A DNA stretch of 64,000 nt from Caulobacter sp. 602-2. GTDB taxonomy: Bacteria > Pseudomonadota > Alphaproteobacteria > Caulobacterales > Caulobacteraceae. This document shows, in pieces, positions 29,801-35,490 of the stretch; within the stretch, counting starts at the first letter, position 1; every line of letters begins with the position of its first letter. Both the position numbers and the translations under genes were made by a program. Location of the stretch: the NCBI RefSeq assembly GCF_011043625.1, contig NZ_JAAKGT010000001.1, positions 62,001 through 126,000 on the forward strand. The letters are read 5' to 3'. A model generated the notes under the pieces. It saw only the letters and a list, made by a program, of their open reading frames with translations, was not told the DNA's origin and searched no databases.

Positions 29801-30163
29801 CTGGACGGCATGGGCGCGCGGGGTCTTTCCGACACCCAGTGGATCGGCACGGCCAATCCCGAGCTGACCCTGGGCTTCGTCATGAAGGAGACGGCGCGCA
29901 GCCAGGCGGCGGTGTCGTTCACCGTCGGCGGCCTGTTCAACTCGACCGACAAGATCCAGATGCCGTTCCAGCTGATGGGCGCCAACGCCTCGTCCGAACC
30001 GGCCCAGATCCGCACGGCGCTCGACCGCTCGGGCTGGCGCGCGGGCGTCGACTTCCATGTGATCGGCGATGACAAGGTCTCGGTGAAGTTCAACTACACC
30101 ACCGAGTTCGGCGACCGCACCAGCAATCAGGCCGCCGGCCTGAACCTGCGCGTGAGGTTCTAG
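17873..30163 (+). CDS. Giant repetitive autotransporter adhesin (4096 aa)
   Basis: Predicted type V secreted surface protein. GTG start at 17873 with AGGGGG upstream. Residues 1-95 are charged and helical, then a basic-hydrophobic stretch RFAKRLKRLAMIVTAG (about 92-118) that can serve as an extended signal peptide. Residues about 270-3480 carry roughly 48 copies of a motif of the form G-(I/V)-(F/L/V)-AQS(V/I/L)GGGGG(S/N/A)GG, spaced 50-80 residues, each followed by a beta-rich block ending in an ITTKGD-like step, as in a long beta-helix. After a less repetitive zone (3480-3800) the last 290 residues form an autotransporter beta barrel (start near the CANPTLQVDGKC disulfide loop; end NLRVRF with the terminal Phe usual for barrel proteins). 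No Cys occurs through the repeats. It is divergent from pilA. Ligand unknown; adhesion/biofilm role inferred from architecture. Confidence 0.88.
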   Translation: MAKKQTLSRLAQAAALVDQLIQAIETEGLSRSEAASAAAQVLGLVQTLSLRGDPDAAALKAALGRLAERLAQAKDDPAAPETPAVETTVAGSRFAKRLKRLAMIVTAGAVLTAPMAAAARDTGAGLRGTLMGSSAASIALMGALPVYSVGDMIVNPVSGVSEKVVEKLTTVAVRTEAGNIILLATTVGDTFTDPETGKAYEVTAVSKNADDRVIGVTVKESGTATTSNLAVVTNKSTDIGAVTTPPGTGGSGAGSFAFTPATGDVNTFADSKFGANGGDGHDGGGVRICIPFIGCATIGYPPSGGGAGQAGPAITHDLTVANNGDIQVVSDNLPGVVVSSVGGNGGDGGDAFGNLKGAPGGAAGAGGNVTLSSAVTIVTDGVKAHGIFAQSRSGKGGQGGTGYIAGDGGTGGSAGQGGAVTVTNTGAIYTGKAGAIGILAQSLGGAAGGGGDSYGIIGDAGGGTIGGNGGAVLVQQAGLIQTKGKDAHGVLAQSIGGSGGNAGDAGGIVSFGDTGKAGGVGGKAEIIAKIGSSTSTEGQGAHALFAQSVGGGGGNGGVSIGLVALGSGGGAGGSGGLAKVTVESGAAVSTKGADAHAIFAQSVGGGGGSAGVSGGLVALGAKGDAGGVAGAVEISSSGVVSTDGVDSRGVFGQSVGGGGGAASGTGGLVSLGGSGAAGGAGGSVTVTTGAGGSVKTTKQGADAIFAQSVGGGGGSGSSSGGVVALGGAAGGGGAGGAVTVTNGGVVETAGDKARGIFAQSVGGGGGSGGDGGGLVTIGGKGGAASTGGAVTVANTGAITTKGDLSSAIQAQSVGGGGGDGGSTGGVFLTIGGGGAAGGGSGLVTVKHAGDIFTGGNDSHGIFAQSVGGGGGSGGSSVSISAFAGVAIGGDGALGGDGGKVDIDLSQSTVTTGGSTSLVNPLIVTGGDRARGIFAQSVGGGGGNGGFAAQVSAGYGVGASAAVGGRGGKGGKGGEVDIDGDVLILTKGDYSEGLFAQSVGGGGGSGGFALSFAFAAGETAAAAFSVALGGKGGDGGEGGLVDIKSGGAILTEGKFSTGLVAQSVGGGGGNGGYTVSFAGAGAGAASASAAVGVGGAGGKGGKGGVVDVDFDGAITTGDDDAIGALIQSVGGGGGGGGFNVSGAVAVAGTAGVGASAGVGGSGGDGGIGDSATGRIGGDVSTSGKRSTAVIVQSVGGGGGSGGFNVAGSIGGGGTAGVGVSVGVGGSGGKGGNAGTADGEVEGDIHTKGDQSGGLLVQSVGGGGGSGGFNVSGSIGVAQTAGAGISVGVGGAGGGGGDGMLVVGKMTGDTLTEGADADGVVAQSIGGGGGSGGFNVSGSIGGAATAAGGISVGVGGSGGDGGKGGEVRLDVIGTTATKGARSDAIIAQSVGGGGGSGGFSVAAGIALSANGAGTLSVAVGGSGGKGGDADTVTLKVNDGVADPLGDLIAAVTEGKGARAIVAQSVGGGGGGGGFTIAGGFSAAKTGAGNIGVGVGGGGEKGGDGKAVTGKITGDVGTKGDDASGVLVQSVGGGGGSGGFNVTGGFAAAKTGAGNILVGVGGFGGTGGGAGKVDGGVTGDVVTTGDRAFGVSYQSLGGGGGAGAFNITGGVSLASSGGGTGTLGVGVGGFGGDGGKAGEVDAFVKGDVWTKGDDAHGVLLQSVGGGGGSGGFNVTGLVSASQGANGAIGFGLGGFGGGGGDADVVKGLLSGDVTTEGDGSFGAMLQSLGGGGGNGGINVSGSVALSAGNNAAVAIGLGVGGFGGGAGAGKDVTGTVTGRYQTSGDEADGVVAQSIGGGGGSGGLNVSGAVAVSAGTAGTGSVGIGGFGGKGGASGAVTLTRVGDTLTDGANSDGIIAQSIAGGGGQGGINVAGGLSATTKGSAGSFGFGLGGFGGDGGQAGDVKASVTGNVWAQGLESDVTTPEQVVKIPLFGGDFEFTIAADRTRLNGSNGVMAQSVGGGGGAGGLNVTGQLSLTKPGGSSTSRSISLGVGGFGGKGGDAGKVDLTIAGPTADYVQVTAVGDDRYAAVAQSIGGGGGAGGINVSGGLAMDGQLVAGVGGFGGDGGKGKDVEADVTANLFAAGDRSRGLMAQSIGGGGGAGGINISGGISADTSNEEPSIAFGLGGFGGAGNISGDVKVAQNGQVWVEGVDAIGVLVQSVAGGGGSGGLNVAADVNMGKSTSSSNGFAIAVGVGGKGGTGADAGNVSLDSLGDVIVNARLKANPVAGGDTLEAVDFTGGAKGIMVQSIGGGGGVGGVSATGAIAPSGNPVALGIGGSGGSGGDAGTVTVVRGYADDGSVDAHLIRTFGYDSDGLVAQSVGGGGGSAGMNFTIAATVANKAENPVAAIITVGGDGAGAGSGKKVDVAHAGNIVTDGAYSDGLIAQSVGGGGGSGNFNIGAGVLRNANALNMAIGGATGAAGDGGEVEVDHAGTIVTKGDNSVGLRAQSIGGGGGNAGFDMAMGAMNKNAVSITIGRIGGMGGLGGDVKVSSDGTIDTTGADSSAIFAQSIGGGGGASSAITVGANGTRGQGANAESFSGSLSIGLDGGFGAEGGDVTVGAKGALTTRGDDSRGIFAQSIGGGGGAGGSAATTIVRASGAAGVAVGGKGGVGALSGKVTVDTAATIVTEGERSDGVLAQSIGGGGGLGGMARTIQFQVGGAPSGTTTRTATVSVGGSGGSGAVGGAVEVKSSGVVYTKGADAFGIRAQSIGGGGGIGGAVLNVRAQGTSSNDSFDLNIGGSGGTGGTGGKVEVLNTGLIVTEGRGAAGVSANSIGGGGGDGGIVVEVVGGYAGADKQSHRYVMNIGGSGGDGGTGGDVTVTNRAVAGVKDSGTISTAGERAYGVFAQSLGGGGGNGSTILSLTALKSGENSASVGLNIGGFGGTGNTAGKVVVDNAGLIQTTGADAYGVLAQSIGGGGGNGGMVIAANLLIGALSNAPLVSLGGIGGDGGDGGEVIVTNSGRILTTGARAHGIVAQSIGGGGGDAQMGFSLTGEAKSLILSNALAATVGAVGGGSGGQGGAVTVNHSGDITVLGDGAMAIKAESINGGGGTLSLDFSGITGLPGQPYLKPDGSTGRVDPMVVAKAGAENVTGAAGGLVTIKTTGTFGAAGKNGVASFAQSIGGGGGALDLKLLLSGQLDEVNVDSPVATQVQLGLGGSGGRNVGGGTIVSEHAGQIVTTGVNTAGVLAQSVGGGGGRANGDVAVPAGALLGTTTLTLGGANQVDAAGGGVSRIQGGAVTTTAASASGAILQSIGGGGGSAGLNLSGAGSSGASVVAALGAQGGSGLSGGGVTGAFSGGLTTLGDHALGLVAQSIGAGGGEVHVTGSPKLSVTLGGTAGATGDGGDVVLTNSGAIQTAGAGAHAVFLQSIGGGGGAAFGGSSASTVALNTGGVGDGGHVDFRQTGDIFAIGDAAFGVVAQSLGGGGGWVDGKFAGAAGGAGAGGAIDLVLSGQVYAGGANSTAVFAQSLGADGAGNIALRTTGSVRGGSGTGVGVQISGGAANGLANTGLISAVSGKAIVSGQGDERVDNRGVVIGDIDLGAGTNAFDNQSGAAFMAFRTIDLRDPAGTGPLSSSGGGISTLGVSAQAVPGGAATFTNSGDFLMGLSASRVPIDLANGATFANLDGAGDAKTNAYYGARVINTVALDGHFVQTAGGRSVFDVAFGPYASDRVDVTGDVALAGTGDVTLTWLQDAKPVTLFSAGGSVTDNGFKVTDTLAMDYRIQTSGGAVQLAFDTHFDQGFLALNERALGKHMNSAIAVGDSGGIGRLMALIGNLQVGQEAAYKAIFANLNPEPHLAPLRSQLASANGFSQQLFGCANPTLQVDGKCSWAVIERATADGERDADTLAVKAEGGRLRGGFEHSLDGGWSFATAVGYERLDRVIVDGGRSWSQGQGFSAGAGFKRRSGGAEMAFSLSGGWQWMETARLVDVFTIGRAESDPESGYVRADARFAYVMENGRLFVRPALNVWGTGLHQRRFEERGLDGMGARGLSDTQWIGTANPELTLGFVMKETARSQAAVSFTVGGLFNSTDKIQMPFQLMGANASSEPAQIRTALDRSGWRAGVDFHVIGDDKVSVKFNYTTEFGDRTSNQAAGLNLRVRF
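19000..28270 (+). repeat. In-gene tandem repeats coding AQSVGGGGG units
   Basis: About 48 imperfect repeats, each with a GGCGGCGGCGGC core following CAGAGC or CAGTCG plus GTG/ATC. Repeat length is 150-240 bases. Blocks in the middle (about 21.2-23.3 kb) share the extension GGFNVSGSI and look more recently duplicated than those at the ends. Confidence 0.85.
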
Positions 30164-30507
30164 GGGAGGGGATGTTCACGCGCTGACCACTCTTCAATCC
30201 CTTGAGCTTGTCATCCCGGCCGCAGCGAAGCGGAGCGCCGGGATCTCCCACCGTTCAGCCGGCGTGGGAGATCCCGGCTCTACGGACCGCTGACGCGCTC
30301 CTTCGGCCGGGATGACAAGTCTCTTTGAGCTTTCGATGGCGTCCCGGCCCTGGGGCAGGGGGACGGCGCCGTTTCGGCACGGCTCGTCCCGAAGTTGTCC
30401 CCAAAGGTGCGGCATCCGGGGCACAGTCGGGTTTAATTGACGCAACGGCGCGCAACGCTCTGGCGGCGCGGCGGCTTGATCTCCATGTGGGGGCTCGAAG
30501 GACCCCC
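30164..30507. other. Intergenic region with a nested palindromic repeat
   Basis: 344 bases without a gene. Holds a 113-base nested palindrome (30207-30319), then ordinary GC-rich DNA leading to the DedA gene. The palindrome may also end transcription of the adhesin gene, as no separate terminator is visible. Confidence 0.7.
30207..30319. repeat. Nested intergenic palindrome, family 1
   Basis: Outer arms CTTGTCATCCCGGCCG (30207-30222) and CGGCCGGGATGACAAG (30304-30319) are perfect reverse complements; inner arms centred on GCCGGGATCTCCCAC (30238-30252) and GTGGGAGATCCCGGC (30264-30278) also pair. This looks like a mobile or REP-type bacterial intergenic repeat. Confidence 0.85.
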
Positions 30508-31197
30508 ATGGACAACTTGCTTCAATCCGTCGCCGCTTTCGTCACCGAGCACCAGAGCTGGGCGGGCTTGATCCTTGGGGCCCTTACCTTCGCCGAATCC
30601 CTCGTCCTGATCGGCGCCTTCGTGCCCGCGACCGCCCTGATGCTGCTGGCCGGCACCCTGATCGGCGGCGGCGTGCTCGATCCGTTCGAAGTGCTCCTGT
30701 GGTGCACCATCGGCGCGGTGCTGGGCGATGCGGTGTCCTACGCCTTGGGCCGTCGTCTGGGTCCGCGCGTCCTGCGCATTCCGGCTTTCCGCGACCATCG
30801 CCGCACCATCGCCCGCACGCGCCTGTTCAACCGCCGTTTCGGGGTCGCCTCGATCTTCATCGGCCGCTTCTTCGGCCCGCTGCGGGCCTTCGTGCCGATC
30901 ATGGCCGGCATCCTGCAGATGAAGTCGTGGACCTTCCAGACGGCCAACTTCCTGTCGGCCCTGGTCTGGATCGCCAGCCTGCTGGCGCCCGGCTACCTGG
31001 CCGCCCGCAGCCTGTCGGGCGTCAGCCTCGAGCTGGGCCTGGCCATCGCCGCCGGCGTCGCCCTGACCGTGCTCGGCGTCGTCGTCGCCTGGCGCTTCGC
31101 CGCCTCGCGCCGCAGCGTGGCCGCCGCCAAGGCCAAGGCCGCCGCGCTGGCCGAGAGCCCCGCGCCGATCGTCGAGCTGAAGCCCAAGCGCGCCTGA
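30508..31197 (+). CDS. DedA family membrane protein
   Basis: 229 aa inner-membrane protein of the DedA/SNARE-associated (VTT) family, implicated in lipid flipping and envelope homeostasis. Hydrophobic segments at about 15-60, 65-85, 130-160 and 170-195. Family motifs: E-(S)-hydrophobic near FAESLVLIG, and the glycine-arginine loop RFFGPLRAFVPIMAGI matching the DedA consensus F(R/G)xxPG...RAxxPxxAG. AAGGA precedes ATG 30508. Basic Ala/Lys-rich tail. Stands alone. Confidence 0.88.
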   Translation: MDNLLQSVAAFVTEHQSWAGLILGALTFAESLVLIGAFVPATALMLLAGTLIGGGVLDPFEVLLWCTIGAVLGDAVSYALGRRLGPRVLRIPAFRDHRRTIARTRLFNRRFGVASIFIGRFFGPLRAFVPIMAGILQMKSWTFQTANFLSALVWIASLLAPGYLAARSLSGVSLELGLAIAAGVALTVLGVVVAWRFAASRRSVAAAKAKAAALAESPAPIVELKPKRA

Positions 31198-31210
31198 GGC
31201 CGACTGGGCC

Positions 31211-31423
31211 TCAAGCCGCCGCGCCCTGGGCCACCCAGCGCCCGACCAGCCGTCCGCCACGATCGTGGATCCGCACCTCAACGGGCTCGCGCGCGTCCGC
31301 GGCCAGCTTGCGCGCGCGCCGCTCGGCTTCGCCTCCGCCGGCGAAATGCAGCACCTCGCCGGTGGCGTGAACGCGCACGCACCAGCCCCCTTCGCAGGGA
31401 ACGACATCGACGACCCCAGGCAT
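31211..31423 (-). CDS. DUF2188-like small protein
   Basis: 70 aa from ATG 31423 (MPGVVDVVP) with AAGGGG upstream. Sequence pattern GGWCVRVHATGEVLHF, then a helix with EAERRARKLA, and RIHDRGGRLVGRW fits the DUF2188 family (small alpha-beta proteins of unknown function). It converges on dedA with a 13-base gap. The 12 extra residues of the longer frame (start 31459) lack a ribosome site. Confidence 0.65.
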   Translation of the reverse strand: MPGVVDVVPCEGGWCVRVHATGEVLHFAGGGEAERRARKLAADAREPVEVRIHDRGGRLVGRWVAQGAAA

Positions 31424-31532
31424 GTCGTACCCCTTCGTACGCTGAACTCGCGCTGCCAAACGCCGCCCTCGGCAAAGGGTTCACCGCGTCGTTCACCCTG
31501 ATTGAGACGAAGTGTTGCGAGGGGCTGGCGTT

Positions 31533-31540
31533 TTGTCTGA
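31533..31540 (-). promoter_or_regulatory. TCAGACAA site upstream of the beta-galactosidase gene
   Basis: On the minus strand TCAGACAA, identical to the element at the other four promoters of this sugar locus; 70 bases before the start codon. Here no clear -10/-35 pair can be placed around it. Confidence 0.55.
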
Positions 31541-31609
31541 GCTTTCATAAAATGACACAAAATATCAAAATATGGGATTAGCGTTTCGTCGCGTCCCAGG
31601 GAGAAAACG

Positions 31610-34033
31610 ATGGCTCATTCCCTGACGCGCGGCGTCTCGCGCCTGGCCCTAGCGGCCGTTCTCGGCTTCTGCGCCCTGCCGGCCCTCGCGGCCGATCGGG
31701 TGACGACGCCGCTGGGCGAGGGGTGGACCTTCTTCCAGGGCGACCCCGAGGGCGCCGAGACGGCCGCCTTCGACGACGGCGCCTGGACCAAGGTTTCGGT
31801 GCCCCACGACTGGGCCATCGCCGGACCGTTCGACATCAAGGCCCGCGCCGGCGGGGCGGGCGGCTTCCTGCCCACCGGCATCGGCTGGTATCGCAAGGCG
31901 CTGGACGTCAAGCCGCCCGCGCCGGGCCGACGGGTCTATGTCGAGCTCGACGGCGTGATGGAGCGCAGCGGCGTCTGGATCAACGGCCACCACCTGGGCC
32001 ATCGCCCCAGCGGCTACGTGGCGCTGCGCTACGACATCACCGACTTCATCAAGGCCGATGGCCCCAACGTCCTGGCCGTTCGCGCCGACACTGAGCACGC
32101 GCCGTCGTCGCGCTGGTACGCGGGCTCGGGCGTCTACGGCAAGGTCCGCCTGATCGAGAGCGCGGCCCAGCATGTCGAGCAGGGCGGGGCCTTCGTCAGC
32201 GTCACCAAGATCGCCGAGGGCAAGGCCACGGCCGACATCGCCGTCGACGTCGTCAACGACGCCAACGCGGCGGCCAGGGCGGGCCTGGAGGTCGTGCTGC
32301 GCGACCCGTCCGGCAAGGAGGTCGCCCGCGGCGCCGTCCCCGCCGTGTCCATCGATCCGGCCCGCACCGAGACGCTCAAGCTGTCGCTCGACATCGCCTC
32401 GCCCAGACGCTGGGACCTGGAGACGCCCAACCTCTACCGCGCCGAGATCCGCGTGGTGGGCGAGGGCGGGGCGGGCCTCGACGCCGAGACCGTGCCCTTC
32501 GGCGTGCGTGAAGCGGCCTTCAAGGCCGACAGCGGCTTCTGGCTGAACGGCAGGAACACCAAGCTCAAGGGCGTGGCCCTGCACATGGACGGCGGCGCGG
32601 TCGGTGCGGCCGTGCCCATGGACGTCTGGCGTCAGCGCCTGTCGGCCCTGAAGACCCAGGGCGTCAACGCCATCCGCACTGCCCACAACCCGCCGTCGCC
32701 CGGCTTCCTGGATCTCTGCGACCAGATGGGCTTCGTGGTCATGGACGAGCTGTTCGACCAGTGGAACGTCTCCAAGACGCCCGGCGACTACCACCTGTTC
32801 TTCAGCGACTGGCACAAGCGCGACGCCCGCGACATGGTCCGCCGCGACCGAAACCACCCCAGCATCGTCCTCTGGAGCGCTGGCAACGAGATCCACGACA
32901 CGGCCTATCCGGTGCAGGCCAAGGCGGCGCTGACCAGCCTGCTTAACGTCATGCACGCCACCGATCCGACCCGGCCGGTGACGATGGGCCTGTTCCGTCC
33001 GAACGTGACGGGCGACTACCAGAACGGTTTCGCCGACATGCTCGACGTGGTCGGCCAGAACTATCGCGAGAACGAACTGATCGCGGCCCACAAGCAGAAC
33101 CCCGCCCGCATCATCGTCGGCACGGAGAACAGCAAGACCCGCACCTCGTGGGTGGCTGTGCGCGACTACCCGGCCTATTCGGGCATGTTCCTGTGGACCG
33201 GCATCGACTATCTGGGCGAGGCCGACCGCAGCGGCTGGCCCAATATCGACAATCCGGCCGGCATCATCGACCGCACCGGCGCCCTGAAGATCATCGGCAT
33301 GCAGCGGGCCTCGTGGTGGGCCGAAAAGCCTGTGCTGCACGTGGTGCGCAACGCCCTGCCGGCCGCCCCGCCGCCCTCGTCCGACGGCGCCGGTCCCGCG
33401 CCGGCCCTGCCGACCATGGTCGCCGTCGCCACCCCGCCGCCCAAGGTGGCGATCTTCGATGACTGGACGCCGCAGGACCTGTCGCCGCACGAGGAGACCA
33501 TCGAGGTCTATTCCAACTGCGCCAGCGTCGACGTTTCGCTCAACGGCCGCTGGCTGGGCGCCAAGGCCCTGCCGGCCGACGCCTCGCCGCGCCAGTGGAC
33601 CGTCACCTTCGCGCCGGGCGAGGTGAAGGCCGCCTGCCGCGATCCCGGGGTTAAGCTGGAAGACACGCTGCGCACCGCCGGCAAGCCGGCCCGCATCGAG
33701 CTGACCGCCGAGAGCGACAAGGTGGGCAAGGGCTTCGACGACCTGGCCTTCGTCCGGGCCCGGGTGGTCGACGCCAAGGGCGTGGTCGTGCCCTCGGCCC
33801 AGGACGCCATCACCTTCCAGGTCTCGGGCGCGGGGGTCTTTGTGGCCGCCGACAACGCAGCCCCGACCGATCACACGGCCTTCGCCTCGCCGACTCGCAA
33901 GGCCTGGCAGGGCAAGGCCGCGGCCCTGGTGCGCGGGGCCGGCGAGGGGGCCTCGCTGACCGTCACCGCCACCGCGCCGGGCCTGACGGAGGGCAAGGTT
34001 TCGCTCAAGACGCTCGCCAAGGGTGTTCAGTGA
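31610..34033 (+). CDS. Exported GH2 beta-galactosidase
   Basis: 807 aa glycoside hydrolase family 2. Signal peptide MAHSLTRGVSRLALAAVLGFCALPALA directs it to the periplasm or surface. Sugar-binding jelly roll (residues about 30-190; GEGWTFFQGDP, SVPHDWAI), Ig-like domain (190-300), TIM barrel (300-600) with acid/base Glu427 in SAGNEIHD and nucleophile Glu506 in IVGTENSK; NxxRTAHNPPSP and the C-terminal DUF4982/Ig-like domains typical of Bacteroidetes-type beta-galactosidases follow. First gene of the galactose/arabinose locus; TCAGACAA upstream suggests control by the FCD regulator. Galactosidase is the likeliest of GH2 activities, not proven. Confidence 0.85.
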   Translation: MAHSLTRGVSRLALAAVLGFCALPALAADRVTTPLGEGWTFFQGDPEGAETAAFDDGAWTKVSVPHDWAIAGPFDIKARAGGAGGFLPTGIGWYRKALDVKPPAPGRRVYVELDGVMERSGVWINGHHLGHRPSGYVALRYDITDFIKADGPNVLAVRADTEHAPSSRWYAGSGVYGKVRLIESAAQHVEQGGAFVSVTKIAEGKATADIAVDVVNDANAAARAGLEVVLRDPSGKEVARGAVPAVSIDPARTETLKLSLDIASPRRWDLETPNLYRAEIRVVGEGGAGLDAETVPFGVREAAFKADSGFWLNGRNTKLKGVALHMDGGAVGAAVPMDVWRQRLSALKTQGVNAIRTAHNPPSPGFLDLCDQMGFVVMDELFDQWNVSKTPGDYHLFFSDWHKRDARDMVRRDRNHPSIVLWSAGNEIHDTAYPVQAKAALTSLLNVMHATDPTRPVTMGLFRPNVTGDYQNGFADMLDVVGQNYRENELIAAHKQNPARIIVGTENSKTRTSWVAVRDYPAYSGMFLWTGIDYLGEADRSGWPNIDNPAGIIDRTGALKIIGMQRASWWAEKPVLHVVRNALPAAPPPSSDGAGPAPALPTMVAVATPPPKVAIFDDWTPQDLSPHEETIEVYSNCASVDVSLNGRWLGAKALPADASPRQWTVTFAPGEVKAACRDPGVKLEDTLRTAGKPARIELTAESDKVGKGFDDLAFVRARVVDAKGVVVPSAQDAITFQVSGAGVFVAADNAAPTDHTAFASPTRKAWQGKAAALVRGAGEGASLTVTATAPGLTEGKVSLKTLAKGVQ

Positions 34034-34074
34034 ACATGTTCTGCGACAAAGCGTCACTTTTCGCAGGAAGGGGC

Positions 34075-34102
34075 TTGAAAACCCAGCTGGTAGCGCTAAC
34101 TA
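34075..34102 (+). promoter_or_regulatory. Promoter with LacI-type operator for a putative sRNA
   Basis: -35 TTGAAA (34075-34080), 15-base spacer, -10 CTAACT (34096-34101); Caulobacter-type promoters use similar short spacing. TGGTAGCGCTAACTA (34088-34102) contains the perfect palindrome TAGCGCTA typical of LacI-family operators, covering the -10. No open reading frame follows. Confidence 0.55.
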
Positions 34103-34107
34103 CAACC

Positions 34108-34193
34108 CCGTGAGGCGCGAGCGCCTCTGCCCTTCCTGGGCGTTTCCTCCCTAATGAACTAAGCCCGGCGGGTAACCGCCGGGCTTCTTTTTT
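34108..34193 (+). ncRNA. Candidate trans-acting sRNA with anti-SD loops
   Basis: Predicted transcript of about 86 nt. Hairpin 1: GAGGCG-CGAG-CGCCTC (34112-34127). Hairpin 2: GCCC-TTCCT-GGGC (34129-34141) exposing UUCCU. Then an unpaired TTTCCTCCC (34143-34151) complementary to Shine-Dalgarno sequences. Hairpin 3: 34161-34171 with 34176-34186, 11 perfect pairs, loop GTAA, followed by a run of T (terminator). This layout resembles alphaproteobacterial sRNAs that block translation with CU-rich loops. Start is inferred from the -10. Confidence 0.55.
34161..34193 (+). terminator. Strong intrinsic terminator
   Basis: Eleven-pair GC-rich stem with tetraloop GTAA and TTCTTTTTTT tail. It also stops read-through from the beta-galactosidase gene; on the other strand the T-run is poor. 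Confidence 0.92.
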
Positions 34194-34197
34194 GCGT

Positions 34198-35361
34198 TCA
34201 TTTCTCGGTGGTGAGGCGGAAGACCATCTTGTTCTGGTAGGTCTGGCCCGGATCCAGCCGCACCGGCGCGAACTGCGGCTTGTTGGGCGCGTCGGGGAAG
34301 TGCTGCGGCTCCAGCGCGATGCCGTCGCCCTGGCGATAGATCTTGCCGCTCTTGCCGATCGTCGTGCCGTCGATGAAGTTGCCGGCGTAGAATTGGATGC
34401 CCGGCTGCTCGGTCAGGATTTCCAGCACCCGGCCGCTCTTGGGATCGGCCAGCCGCGCGCCGAGGCGAAGCGCGCCGCCCGACTTGCCCGTCAGCACGTA
34501 GTTGTGGTCGTAGCCGCGCCCGGCGACGATCTGCGGATCACTGGCGTCGCGGATCTGGTCGCCCACGGCCTTGGGCTTGCGGAAGTCGAACACCGTGCCG
34601 GCCACCGGCGTCGTCTCGCCGGTCGGGATCAGCTCGCCGTCGACGGGGCTGTAGCCGTCGGCGGGGATGGTCAGCACATTGCCCATGGCGCCGTCCGCCG
34701 AGCCCTCGCCGGCGACGTTGAACAGGGCGTGGTTGGTGATGTTGACGATGGTCGGCTTGTCGGTCGTGGCGCCGTAGGTGACCGTCAGCTGGTTCTGCTC
34801 GTCGAGCGCATAGGTCGCCGTGGTGGTCAGCGTGCCGGGATAGCCTTCCTCGCCGTCGGGGCTGACGTGCTTGAAGGTCACCGAGGCTGTCGGGCCGGCC
34901 TTGGCCTCGACCACCGTCCAGACCACCTTGTCGAAGCCTTTGACGCCGCCGTGCAGCGCGGCCACGCCGTTGTTGTTCAGCGCCAGCTGGTAGGTCTTGC
35001 CGTCCAGCGTGAACTTGCCCTTGCCGATGCGGTTGGCGAATCGGCCCACCGAGCCGCCGAAATAGTTGGCCGCCTTCACGTATTCGGCGGCGTCCTTGTA
35101 GCCGAGCACGATGTCGGCCTTCTTGCCCGCGCGGTCGGGAGCGACCAGAGCCTGCAGGGTCGCGCCATAGGTGATGACGGTGGCGCTGACGCCCTTGCCG
35201 TTGGTCAGGGTAATGGCCTCGACGGCCTGGCCGTCCGGCGTCTGGCCGAAGGACTTGCGGCTGATTTCGGCGCTCTGGGCCGCCATCGGAGCCATCAGGG
35301 GCGCGGCCCCGGCGGCGGCGAACAGGGCAAGGCTCGGCAGGGCGTGGCGCCAGGTCTTCAT
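34198..35361 (-). CDS. galM: Periplasmic aldose 1-epimerase (galactose mutarotase)
   Basis: 387 aa with a signal peptide (MKTWRHALPSLALFAAAG...QSA). Interconverts alpha and beta anomers of galactose (and probably other aldoses) released by the neighbouring hydrolase. Family motifs: GRFANRIGKG, NNGVAALHGG, catalytic His in NITNHALFN, GRGYDHNYVL, and the catalytic Glu in ALEPQHFPDAPN. Export is usual for Caulobacter-type sugar loci with extracytoplasmic hydrolysis. Diverges from the permease gene; a shared 130-base region carries a TCAGACAA site. Confidence 0.9.
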   Translation of the reverse strand: MKTWRHALPSLALFAAAGAAPLMAPMAAQSAEISRKSFGQTPDGQAVEAITLTNGKGVSATVITYGATLQALVAPDRAGKKADIVLGYKDAAEYVKAANYFGGSVGRFANRIGKGKFTLDGKTYQLALNNNGVAALHGGVKGFDKVVWTVVEAKAGPTASVTFKHVSPDGEEGYPGTLTTTATYALDEQNQLTVTYGATTDKPTIVNITNHALFNVAGEGSADGAMGNVLTIPADGYSPVDGELIPTGETTPVAGTVFDFRKPKAVGDQIRDASDPQIVAGRGYDHNYVLTGKSGGALRLGARLADPKSGRVLEILTEQPGIQFYAGNFIDGTTIGKSGKIYRQGDGIALEPQHFPDAPNKPQFAPVRLDPGQTYQNKMVFRLTTEK

Positions 35362-35403
35362 CGGGTTTCCTCTCAGGCGGGCCGCTCGCGCTCTCTGTCG
35401 GCG

Positions 35404-35437
35404 TTGACGGCCATTGGGTCGCCATATACTCAGACAA
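35404..35437 (+). promoter_or_regulatory. Promoter with TCAGACAA operator for the sugar permease
   Basis: TTGACG (35404-35409), 15 bases, TATACT (35425-35430), immediately merged with TCAGACAA (35430-35437). The same arrangement occurs before the arabinofuranosidase gene. A repressor there would block the transcription start. Confidence 0.65.
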
Positions 35438-35490
35438 AAAATCGCCGCGCAACGTCAAGACGTCGGCGGCTCCACACGGGAGACCCGGGA

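Noticed and set aside
20987-30058. A 3023-residue open frame antisense to the adhesin gene, and a similar 868-residue one at 17843-20449
   Set aside because: Low-complexity Ala/Arg/Asp/Gly product made by the GC-rich glycine repeats read backwards; no domain, start site or codon pattern of a gene. The opposite strand has a complete autotransporter.
34192-35490. Long N-terminal extension of the FucP-like permease frame
   Set aside because: It is the mutarotase gene read backwards; the permease starts at the ATG at 35491 with its own promoter and ribosome site.
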